Shown piece after piece: positions 1 to 5,951 of a DNA stretch of 8,948 nt. A program made the position numbers and the translations under genes. The stretch comes from Bryobacterales bacterium. GTDB taxonomy: Bacteria > Acidobacteriota > Terriglobia > Bryobacterales > Bryobacteraceae. Within the stretch, counting starts at the first letter, position 1. Every line of letters begins with the position of its first letter. The notes below the pieces were generated by a model. The model made no database searches. It was not told where the DNA came from and saw only the letters and a list, made by a program, of their open reading frames with translations. The stretch is from positions 1 through 8,948 of the forward strand of contig PLGA01000216.1 in NCBI GenBank assembly GCA_003139735.1, given 5' to 3'.

Positions 1-696
1 CTGAGCGGCATCAACCTGGGCCGGTGGGGCCGGGAACCGGGCAGCACCATGCGGCTGGCCGATTTGATGCGCGTGCTGCTGGGGGAAACCGACGCGGCGC
101 GCCTGCGGCTCAGCTCGATCGAACCGATGGACTGGTCCGACGATCTGCTGGAGCTGATGGCCGAATCGCCGCGCATCGCCAAGCACGTACACGCGCCGCT
201 GCAATCCGGCTCGGACCGCACGCTGCGACGGATGCACCGCAAGTACCGCCCGCGGCACTACGCGGACCGCATCCTCAAGGCGCGCGCGCTGATGCCGGAC
301 GCGGCGATCGGGGCCGACGTGATGGCCGGCTTCCCCGGCGAAACCGATGCCGATTTCGAGGAAAGCCGGCGGTTCATCGAGGATCTGCCGTTCACCTATT
401 TGCATGTCTTCACCTACTCGGAGCGGCCCGGAACGCCCGCGGCGAGCGACCCGGATTCGACGCCGCTCGCGGTGCGCAAGGAGCGCAACCGCACGCTGCG
501 CGACCTGGCGGCGGGAAAGAACCGCGCCTTCCGGGAGAGCATGGTGGGGAAGACGCTCTCGGCCGTGACGCTCAACGAAGCCGGCGCCGCGCTGACGGAG
601 AACTACCTGAAGGTCCAGTTGGCCAGCCCGCGGGAACCGAACCTGCTGGTGGATTTGCGGATCGGCGGCGTGACGGAGAGCGGGCTCGGCGAGTAG
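1..696 (+). CDS. mtaB: tRNA methylthiotransferase, MtaB type (3' part, 5' end outside window)
   Basis: The reading frame is open from the first base and ends in TAG, so this is the C-terminal 231 residues of a longer protein (the family is usually about 400-450 residues). MtaB is a radical-SAM enzyme that methylthiolates t6A to ms2t6A at position 37 of tRNAs reading ANN codons. Visible here are the segment LSGINLGRWG, the stretch RLSSIEP, the family signature HAPLQSGSDRTLRRM (about nt 187-231), GADVMAGFPGET (about nt 310-345) and YLHVFTYSERPGTPA. The last ~55 residues resemble the TRAM RNA-binding domain. The N-terminal domain and the CxxxCxxC iron-sulfur motif lie upstream and cannot be checked. 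SSIEP plus the HVFTYSxRPGTPA segment favours MtaB over MiaB or RimO. The gene converges on pheT with a 19-bp gap. Confidence 0.85.
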   Translation: MSGINLGRWGREPGSTMRLADLMRVLLGETDAARLRLSSIEPMDWSDDLLELMAESPRIAKHVHAPLQSGSDRTLRRMHRKYRPRHYADRILKARALMPDAAIGADVMAGFPGETDADFEESRRFIEDLPFTYLHVFTYSERPGTPAASDPDSTPLAVRKERNRTLRDLAAGKNRAFRESMVGKTLSAVTLNEAGAALTENYLKVQLASPREPNLLVDLRIGGVTESGLGE

Positions 697-718
697 GGCC
701 GGGCGTGCCCGGCCCCTA
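694..718. terminator. palindrome shared by convergent mtaB and pheT stops
   Basis: The arms GGGCCGGGC (696-704) and GCCCGGCCC (707-715) are perfect reverse complements with a 2-nt loop (GT). The symmetry continues outward with one extra C, so the TAG of mtaB (694-696) lies in the left arm and the TAG of pheT (716-718 on the minus strand) in the right arm. There is no T-tract on either side, so it is not a textbook intrinsic terminator. A GC stem of this strength between convergent genes could still stop or stabilise both transcripts. It may equally be one copy of a repetitive extragenic palindrome. Confidence 0.5.
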
Positions 719-3025
719 CAACCGGAGTTCGTAGCCGCGGGCGCGCATGCCATCGATGATGCGGGCGCGAATCTCGCCGGCTTCCTCGGAAGATAGGGTG
801 CGCTCGGGGGAACCTACGGTGAGGCGGAAGGAGACGCTTTTTTGTCCCGCTTCGAGAGGCGGACCGGAATACTGGCGCACGAACTCAATGGAATCGAGCA
901 GGGGCCCGGCGAAGGAAGCCATGGCGGACTGAAGGTCCCCGACGCACTCGCGCGGCGCGGCGACGACGGAAAGATCGAAGGCGCTCGAGGGGTAACGGCG
1001 GATGGGCGCGTACTTGAGGTCGCCGGCGGAGAGTGCGCGGACCAGGCGCAGATCGAGATCGAGGACGGCGGCGCGGCCGGATTCCACGAGCGACGGGTGC
1101 AGCTCGAAGGCGCGGCCCACGGTTTCGCCGCGCCACAGGATGGCGGCCGAGCGCACCGGGTGTTCGTACGGGCGGGCTTCGGCGGGAGACGCCTGGGCTC
1201 CGGGCATCAGGCACTCGGCCGCGCGGCGGATTTCGGCCAGGCCGGCGGCGCCATCGCCTTGGCGGTCGTAGAGGACGGCCATCAGGTGGGGGATTTCATC
1301 CGGAAGTCCCTCGGCCCGCCGGTGAATCTCGACGCCGATTTCGAACAGGCGGAACGACTCGCGATGCTTGCTGTTTTCGAGGATGTTCTTACGGATGCCG
1401 GGCAGCAGGGACATGCGCAGCAGGACTTGATCTGAGGCAATGGGGTTTGAAACGCGCACGTGCGCGGCGGGGTCGAAGCCAAAGGCTCGGGCGTCCTCTT
1501 CGCCGATGAAGGAATAGTTGTAGACCTCGGTGAAGCCCTGGTCGGCGAAAATGCCGCGCACCTGATGCTGGAAGGCGCGCTCCGGATTGCCGGGCGGGAC
1601 GGCGGCGGCCACCAGAGGGGCCGTGGGCGCGATGGAATCGTAGCCGACCATGCGGCCGACCTCTTCGACCAGGTCGTCCTTGATGGAGACATCCTTGGTG
1701 GCGCGCCATGAAGGCACGGTCACCGAAAACACGCGCGGTTCCGGCTGGGCGACGCCAAACTCCAGGCTTTCGAGGATGCGGCGGACTTCGGCGGGCTCGA
1801 TGGACCGGCCGAGCTTGCGTTCGAGCCAATCGAGCGGAAGGCGGATGGGAGGGGGCGGCGGGATCTCCCGCATTTGGTCCGCCACGCCGCCGACGAGGCG
1901 CATGCCGGGGGCGATTTCGTGGAGCAGTTCGATGGCGCGCGCGAGGCCGCGAATGGTGTTGGCGGGGTCCTGCGCCTTTTCAAAGCGCATGGAGGCGTCG
2001 GTGCGCAGCTTGATGGCGGAGGAAGTCTTGCGGATGGAGGACGCCTGGAAGTTGGCGCTTTCCAGGACGACGCGGCGGGTCTTTTCGCCGATGGCGCTGC
2101 GCTGGCCGCCGATGACGCCGCCGAGGGCAATGGCGCCGGCCGCATCGGCGATCACGAGGTTGGCGGGGTTCAGCGTGTACTCCTCGTCGTTGAGCGCGAC
2201 GTAACGTTCGCCGGGCGCGGCGGGACGGATGAAGATGGTGTCGCCGTGGAGCAGATCGGCGTCGAAGGCGTGCATGGGCTGCGCGAGCTCGGCCATGATG
2301 AAATTCGTCATGTCCACGATGTTGTTGATGGGGTTCAGGCCGATGGCGGTCATGCGGGATTGCAGCCAGAGTGGAGACGGGCGGACGGTGACGTTGTCGA
2401 AGACCAGCGCGCTATAACGCGGGCAGAGGGTGAGGTCCTCAATTTGGATGTCGACGGCGGCGGGGCCTTCGGGGAGCAGATCGAGGCGCACCGGGTCCTT
2501 CAGCTTGCGCCCCAGGATGGCGGCGACTTCACGCGCCATGCCGAGGTGTCCCCAGAGATCCGGGCGGTGCGTGATGGACTTGTTGTCGATTTCGAGGACG
2601 CTATCGGGGAGGCATCCGGCGAGGGGCGCGCCGACTTGGGAATCGATCTCGATGATGCCGGCGTGGTCGCGGTTGACGCCGAGCTCGGCGCCGCTGGCCA
2701 ACATGCCGTCGCTTTCGATGCCGTCGATGACCTTTTTTCCGACCGGCGCGTAGGCGGTGACGATGCCCACGCGGCAGTTGGGGGCGCCGCAGACGACGGT
2801 CACTCTTCCGTAGCGGCCGGCATCGACCGCGGCTTTGACATTGTGGCTGCCGGGGATGGGCTCGACCGATTCGACGCGCGCGGCGCAGGCGCGTTCGAGC
2901 AGCTCGCCAGACCGTTCGATGCCTTCGCACTCGGCGGTCTTCATGGTGATGAGCTTTTCGAGGGCGGCCGGAGAGCAATCGAGATCCTCGACGAGTTCGC
3001 GAATCCAGTTGTAAGAGAATTTCAA
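716..3025 (-). CDS. pheT: phenylalanyl-tRNA synthetase beta subunit
   Basis: 769 residues, close to the usual 780-800 for bacterial PheT. With PheS it forms the cytoplasmic alpha2-beta2 enzyme that attaches phenylalanine to tRNA-Phe; the beta subunit binds tRNA and hydrolyses mischarged Tyr-tRNA. Domains in order: N-terminal MKFSYNWIREL; EMAP-II-like tRNA-binding domain (about 45-145, with VVCGAPN and SDGMLASGAELG); B3/B4 editing domain (about 205-370, with NNIVDMTNF and QPMHAFDAD); B5 domain (about 395-468, ending DLVEEVGRMVGYDSI); a catalytic-like core (about 475-670); and the anticodon-binding FDX-ACB domain (about 676-768). The start codon is TTG at 3023-3025: it gives the canonical MKFSYNW N-terminus, has GAGG five bases upstream, and no in-frame ATG lies nearby upstream. 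It follows pheS on the same strand after 139 bp. Confidence 0.96.
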   Translation of the reverse strand: MKFSYNWIRELVEDLDCSPAALEKLITMKTAECEGIERSGELLERACAARVESVEPIPGSHNVKAAVDAGRYGRVTVVCGAPNCRVGIVTAYAPVGKKVIDGIESDGMLASGAELGVNRDHAGIIEIDSQVGAPLAGCLPDSVLEIDNKSITHRPDLWGHLGMAREVAAILGRKLKDPVRLDLLPEGPAAVDIQIEDLTLCPRYSALVFDNVTVRPSPLWLQSRMTAIGLNPINNIVDMTNFIMAELAQPMHAFDADLLHGDTIFIRPAAPGERYVALNDEEYTLNPANLVIADAAGAIALGGVIGGQRSAIGEKTRRVVLESANFQASSIRKTSSAIKLRTDASMRFEKAQDPANTIRGLARAIELLHEIAPGMRLVGGVADQMREIPPPPPIRLPLDWLERKLGRSIEPAEVRRILESLEFGVAQPEPRVFSVTVPSWRATKDVSIKDDLVEEVGRMVGYDSIAPTAPLVAAAVPPGNPERAFQHQVRGIFADQGFTEVYNYSFIGEEDARAFGFDPAAHVRVSNPIASDQVLLRMSLLPGIRKNILENSKHRESFRLFEIGVEIHRRAEGLPDEIPHLMAVLYDRQGDGAAGLAEIRRAAECLMPGAQASPAEARPYEHPVRSAAILWRGETVGRAFELHPSLVESGRAAVLDLDLRLVRALSAGDLKYAPIRRYPSSAFDLSVVAAPRECVGDLQSAMASFAGPLLDSIEFVRQYSGPPLEAGQKSVSFRLTVGSPERTLSSEEAGEIRARIIDGMRARGYELRL

Positions 3026-3061
3026 GAGGGCCTCGGTGGGCGCGCGGGCGCGACGGGATCA

Positions 3062-3115
3062 CCGGCCTTCGGCCGGGAGCCGACGAGGGCGTCGGCCGCA
3101 GACCAGGGGGTCTGC
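3062..3115. repeat. three tandem hairpins between pheS and pheT
   Basis: Three perfect inverted repeats lie end to end. Hairpin 1 is CCGGCC-TTC-GGCCGG (3062-3076). Hairpin 2 is GCCGACG-AGGG-CGTCGGC (3079-3096). Hairpin 3 is GCAGACC-AGGG-GGTCTGC (3098-3115). Hairpins 2 and 3 have the same design, a 7-bp stem with an AGGG loop, and are one base apart, although their stem sequences differ. An alternative stem GGGG-TCTG-CCCC (3107-3118) competes with hairpin 3. On the transcribed minus strand the loops read CCCT and no T-tract follows, so this is not a clear intrinsic terminator. I read it as a repetitive extragenic palindrome unit sitting in the pheST transcript. Confidence 0.6.
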
Positions 3116-3164
3116 CCCACAGAACGCCGGCGTGGCAGGCTGGAAGCCCACTCCACGGTGCGCA

Positions 3165-4187
3165 TTAGAATTGCTCCAGGAAGCGCAGATCGCCGCCCTG
3201 TAGATGGCGGATGTCGTCGATGGCGTAGCGCATCATCACCAGGCGCGTGAGGCCCAGGCCGAAGGCGAAGCCGCTCCACTCTTCCGGGTCGATGCCGCTC
3301 ATGCGGAGCACGTTGGGATGCACCATGCCGCAGCCGAGTTGTTCCACCCATCCGCTCTGTTTGCAGACGGGGCAGCCGGCGCCGTTGCAGAGCAGGCACT
3401 GGATATCGAGCTCGAAGCCGGGCTCGACGAAGGGGAAAAAGCCCGGACGCAGGCGCACGTTCACCTCGCGGCGGAACACTTCGGCCAGCATGATCCTCAT
3501 GAAATAGAGGAGGTGCGCGACGGATACGCCGCGGTCGATCATCATGCCTTCGATCTGGTAAAAGGTGTGCTCATGGCTGGCGTCGACGCTCTCATTGCGG
3601 AAGACGCGGCCGGGGGCGATCATGCGGAGCGGGGGGCCGAGGCGCTCCATGCCGCGAACCTGGACGGGCGAGGTGTGGGTGCGCAGCAAATCGCCGTTGG
3701 CCAGCCAGAAGGTGTCCTGGGCGTCGCGTGCCGGATGATCGGCGGGGATGTTGAGGGCGTCGAAGTTGCGGTATTCGGTTTCGACCTCGGGTCCGTCGAG
3801 GACGGCGAAACCGAGGGAGCGGAAGACCTCTTCCAACTCGCGCTGAATGTGCGTGATGGGGTGCAAGTGGCCGCGGCGCGGGCCGGGAGCGGGAATCGAG
3901 GGGTCCAGCCATTCGCCATCGAGCCGTATGCGCAGGGCGGCTTCCGCGAATTGGCGTTTGGCGGATTCGAGCGCGGCTTCGAGCGTCTGCTTGGCGCCGT
4001 TGAGCACCTTTCCGGCGCGGGCGCGCTCATCGGGGGCGAGTTTGCCCATCTGTTTGAAAAACTGGTCAAGCGCGCCCTTGCGGCCAAGAACCTGTACGCG
4101 CACGGTTTCCAGGTCCTCGAGCGAGGTTGCGGATGCGATGCGCGCAAGGGAACCGGACTCCAGTTCCTGTATGGACTCTTCGAGCAT
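3165..4187 (-). CDS. pheS: phenylalanyl-tRNA synthetase alpha subunit
   Basis: 340 residues, the normal length. This is the catalytic class II subunit that activates phenylalanine with ATP and charges tRNA-Phe. Residues 1-95 form the N-terminal helical coiled-coil that contacts tRNA. Motif 1 is around HPITHIQRELEEVFRSLGF (109-127), motif 2 is FRNESVDASHEHTFYQIEG (196-214) and motif 3 is GFAFGLGLTRLVMMRY (306-321). Motif 3 has Thr where most PheS sequences have Glu (GLGxER). Between motifs 2 and 3 lies a four-cysteine cluster (C264, C267, C272, C275; CxxC-x4-CxxC) that looks like a small zinc-ribbon and is known in a subset of bacterial PheS. The ATG at 4187 gives the expected N-terminus. No strong Shine-Dalgarno is seen upstream, but a TAGAAT box lies 16 nt away. 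It is the first gene of the pheS-pheT pair. Confidence 0.97.
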   Translation of the reverse strand: MLEESIQELESGSLARIASATSLEDLETVRVQVLGRKGALDQFFKQMGKLAPDERARAGKVLNGAKQTLEAALESAKRQFAEAALRIRLDGEWLDPSIPAPGPRRGHLHPITHIQRELEEVFRSLGFAVLDGPEVETEYRNFDALNIPADHPARDAQDTFWLANGDLLRTHTSPVQVRGMERLGPPLRMIAPGRVFRNESVDASHEHTFYQIEGMMIDRGVSVAHLLYFMRIMLAEVFRREVNVRLRPGFFPFVEPGFELDIQCLLCNGAGCPVCKQSGWVEQLGCGMVHPNVLRMSGIDPEEWSGFAFGLGLTRLVMMRYAIDDIRHLQGGDLRFLEQF

Positions 4188-4203
4188 GGGTTTGGAATCT
4201 TCT

Positions 4204-4212
4204 ATTCTAACA
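4204..4212 (-). promoter_or_regulatory. candidate extended -10 of pheS promoter (TGTTAGAAT)
   Basis: Read on the minus strand the bases are TGTTAGAAT, an extended -10 (TGn + TAGAAT) one mismatch from TATAAT. It ends 16 nt before the pheS ATG, so the leader would be only about 9-10 nt. I see no recognisable -35 at 16-18 bp spacing. The same TAGAAT hexamer sits just before the Fur gene start at the other end of the window. Confidence 0.4.
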
Positions 4213-4245
4213 AGGGTCGCTTTCGGCGGTCGGGACGGGCGGGTT

Positions 4246-4348
4246 TACCGCCGAGACGCAGAGAAGAACCCATATCGGGCGCAGAGCAAGCCGAGGACGC
4301 AGAGCCGGATTCCGTCTCAGACTCGGCGTTCTCCGCGTCCCGGCGGTA
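4246..4348. repeat. imperfect inverted repeat with internal direct repeats (dispersed-element candidate)
   Basis: The left arm 4246-4265 (TACCGCCGAGACGCAGAGAA) pairs with the right arm 4329-4348, whose reverse complement is TACCGCCGGGACGCGGAGAA: 18 of 20 positions agree and both differences are A/G, allowing G-U pairing in RNA. Inside, GCCGAG (4290-4295) pairs with CTCGGC (4322-4327). The unit GCCGAG-ACGCAGAG (4250-4263) recurs as GCCGAG-GACGCAGAG (4290-4304), and CGCAGAG occurs three times (4257, 4280, 4298). There is no reading frame or transposase. Similar ACCGC-GAGACGCAGAG strings are, to my recollection, spread through intergenic DNA of several high-GC phyla, so I call it a non-coding dispersed repeat. 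Confidence 0.55.
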
Positions 4349-4696
4349 TTGGGGGTCTTTCCGGAGCGGATTCGGAGGGGGTAACTGGCGCGGTTTGTGG
4401 GGGTTCGGGGGGAATTGGGTTCGTTTGGTCGCCGCCAGGCAGCGATCCAGGCCGGGCCGCATCGCGAAGGCCAGACACGGCTACGTCGATACCAAAGGCT
4501 CTTGGCGGGATGAGCGCAAGACCTGCGCGCCTGACGGCAGATCCTGCATGTCGGGTAAGTCGCGAAACGCCGCCGCGGTATTGTCTGCCCAGGACTTGTG
4601 ATCAAAGTGAAGTCTGGCGCCACGCGTGCTCAAGATGCGGCAAAGCCTCGATCTCCTTGAGCTTGGCCTGAGTCGTGGCTTCCAAGGAAGTGAACC
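4349..4696. other. 348 bp without a convincing gene
   Basis: No well-supported reading frame is seen on either strand. The left part is G-rich, with runs at 4351-4355, 4377-4381, 4399-4403, 4407-4412 and 4417-4419; the last three are close together with loops of 3-4 nt. The right part (about 4481-4690, minus strand) contains broken peptide-like segments, listed separately. The promoter for the plus-strand group starting at 4697 should lie here, but I could not pick out a -35/-10 pair with confidence. The Shine-Dalgarno of that gene (AAGGAAG, 4684-4690) is clear. Confidence 0.5.
4481..4690 (-). pseudogene. possible decayed coding remnant
   Basis: On the minus strand two adjoining frames read like protein. 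One gives SLEATTQAKLKEIEALPHLE and then hits a stop. The other gives HFDHKSWADNTAAAFRDLP and continues to a TAG at 4481-4483. Both have a helix-like, charged composition and meet at about 4600, as a frameshifted gene end would. I do not recognise the family and there is no start codon or ribosome site for it. It may be chance reading of non-coding DNA. Confidence 0.15.
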
Positions 4697-5068
4697 ATGT
4701 CAAGCGACGCAGTAAAGACAATGCCTGAAAGGGGCTTCGGAAGTGAATCCGTGAAAGCCGTCGCAACCGCCGGCCCAACTGAAAGCGAAATCGCCGCGCT
4801 TGCCTATCGATTGTGGCAAGAGAACGGCTGTCCCGTTGAATCGGATCGGGAAGACTGGTTCCGGGCGGAGGCGATGCTCATGAACGCACTCCTCGCGAAG
4901 TGCGAATATCGGTCGAGACGTCCAGCGATCCCCTGCCGCGATACTCGCACGGAGTTCGAAACGTTTGCCGAGTTCGCTTCCAAAGGATGGTGGGGGCATT
5001 GGGAAGTATGGGAACGTGAATGCATCGGCGCCCGATGGGTCTGGAGTCCTCCCGGCAAGGCGGCATAG
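4697..5068 (+). CDS. DUF2934 domain protein with Trp-rich tail
   Basis: 123 residues. Residues about 28-66 match the DUF2934 pattern: ESEIAALAYRLWQENGCPVE followed by an acidic turn and DWFRAEAML, i.e. IA-x2-AY-x-LW-x3-G-P-x-DW-x2-AE. The function of DUF2934 is unknown; these are small, probably helical cytoplasmic proteins. The remaining ~50 residues are not part of the domain and hold six tryptophans in 20 residues (GWWGHWEVWERECIGARWVW). No signal peptide or membrane segment is present. The ATG at 4697 is supported by AAGGAAG (4684-4690) six bases upstream. It is the first gene of a plus-strand group, 52 bp before the sensor gene, and has lower GC than pheST. The domain call is firm; the function is not known. 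Confidence 0.85.
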   Translation: MSSDAVKTMPERGFGSESVKAVATAGPTESEIAALAYRLWQENGCPVESDREDWFRAEAMLMNALLAKCEYRSRRPAIPCRDTRTEFETFAEFASKGWWGHWEVWERECIGARWVWSPPGKAA

Positions 5069-5120
5069 GCGCGAATCCTCGCGAACGCGCAAGCGTATTT
5101 ACCTTTAGGAGAATCTCATC

Positions 5121-5828
5121 ATGGAATTAGCGCCATTTATCCGGTCGAATGAGGATGTCATCGTCGCGGACTGGGAAGCGTTCGCGCATACAAGTGTACC
5201 TTCCGCCGCGCATATGGACCGGTCCGCGCTGCGCGATCACATTAGAGGACTGCTTCGGTTCATTGCAGACGATCTTGAGACCTCCGAAACCGAACGGGAG
5301 CGGAGCGAGAAAGCCAAGGGACGGGGCCCGAAAGAGGGAGGCGCGTGTGACAGCGCCGCCGAAACCCATGCCGCCCTGCGATTCAGCGGCGGCTTTGACA
5401 CCATCGAAATGATCTCCGAATTTCGCGCCCTTCGTGCAAGCGTGATCAAGCTGTGGAGATCTGAGTGGGCTAAAGCCGACGCCGCGGACATTCTTCCGGA
5501 CTTGCTGAGGTTTAACGAAGCCATCGACCAAGTCATGACTGAATCCCTTGGCCGTTTCACCGAAAAACTCACTCGTTCCGGAAGCCTGTTCGTAGGGACT
5601 CTCGTTGACGATTTCCAGAGTCCGCTCGCCGTGTTACACGACTCCGCCCAGGCGTTATTAGCCACACGCAACCTTGACGACGAGCAGGTCAAGCTGGTGT
5701 CCCGGATCGAAACCAGCGCCTCCCTCGCCAACCGGCTTGTTTCCGAGCTGGTTGCGGCCGTACGCAGCCTCCTCAACGAGGATTTGCCGGTTGCGCCTCG
5801 AGAAAACACCCCGGATGCTGGCGGTTGA
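5121..5828 (+). CDS. RsbRD-type sensor protein with degenerate, ATPase-less histidine-kinase segment
   Basis: 235 residues. Residues 1-145 match the RsbRD N-terminal sensor domain (RsbT co-antagonist type), with MELAPFIRSNEDVIVADWEAF, DHIRGLLRFIADDLET, SGGFDTIEMISEFRALRASV and RFNEAIDQVMTES. In many relatives this domain is followed by a HisKA dimerisation domain and a HATPase. Here residues 154-218 align with HisKA (LFVGTLVDDFQSPLAVLHDSAQ...), but the H-box that usually reads like GHDLRNPL is VDDFQSPL, so the phospho-acceptor His is Asp163. The protein then ends within about 20 residues, with no ATP-binding domain. It therefore cannot autophosphorylate in the usual way and may act as a dimeric sensor or scaffold. 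The ATG at 5121 has AGGAG (5107-5111) nine bases upstream. No HATPase remnant is visible in the next 123 bp. It is cytoplasmic; no membrane segment is seen. Confidence 0.8.
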   Translation: MELAPFIRSNEDVIVADWEAFAHTSVPSAAHMDRSALRDHIRGLLRFIADDLETSETERERSEKAKGRGPKEGGACDSAAETHAALRFSGGFDTIEMISEFRALRASVIKLWRSEWAKADAADILPDLLRFNEAIDQVMTESLGRFTEKLTRSGSLFVGTLVDDFQSPLAVLHDSAQALLATRNLDDEQVKLVSRIETSASLANRLVSELVAAVRSLLNEDLPVAPRENTPDAGG

Positions 5829-5875
5829 ACCACTCCGCGTCGGCCTCTAACCCCGCAAGTACGGTAAAGTATAGA

Positions 5876-5889
5876 GATCGGAGCCGATC
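5876..5889. other. small hairpin in the sensor-cheB gap
   Basis: GATCGG-AG-CCGATC is a perfect 6-bp inverted repeat with a 2-nt loop in the 123-bp gap between the sensor and CheB-like genes. The bases after it (CTCCTTTC) are pyrimidine-rich but not a T-tract, so terminator function is doubtful. The rest of the gap (5829-5951) holds nothing else I can name. Confidence 0.25.
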
Positions 5890-5951
5890 CTCCTTTCAGG
5901 CGCTTCTGTGGACCTTGAACTTGCGAATTGGAAAGGGGCGGGCGCGACCAC

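Noticed and set aside
1874..3250. 458-residue open frame on the plus strand opposite pheT
   Set aside because: It runs through the pheT coding strand and the pheS-pheT hairpins; antisense shadow of a high-GC gene.
4188..4400. T-box, leader-peptide attenuator or riboswitch upstream of pheS
   Set aside because: The candidate promoter leaves only a very short leader, no Phe-rich leader peptide is seen, and the hairpins present belong to the inverted repeat rather than a terminator/antiterminator pair.
3204..4601. 465-residue open frame on the plus strand opposite pheS
   Set aside because: It mirrors the codon pattern of pheS, crosses the inverted repeat and promoter region, and has no recognisable domain.
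5928..5951. TTG start for the CheB-like protein
   Set aside because: It adds eight Gly/Arg-rich residues outside the domain, while ATG 5952 gives the usual N-terminus; the TTG remains possible.
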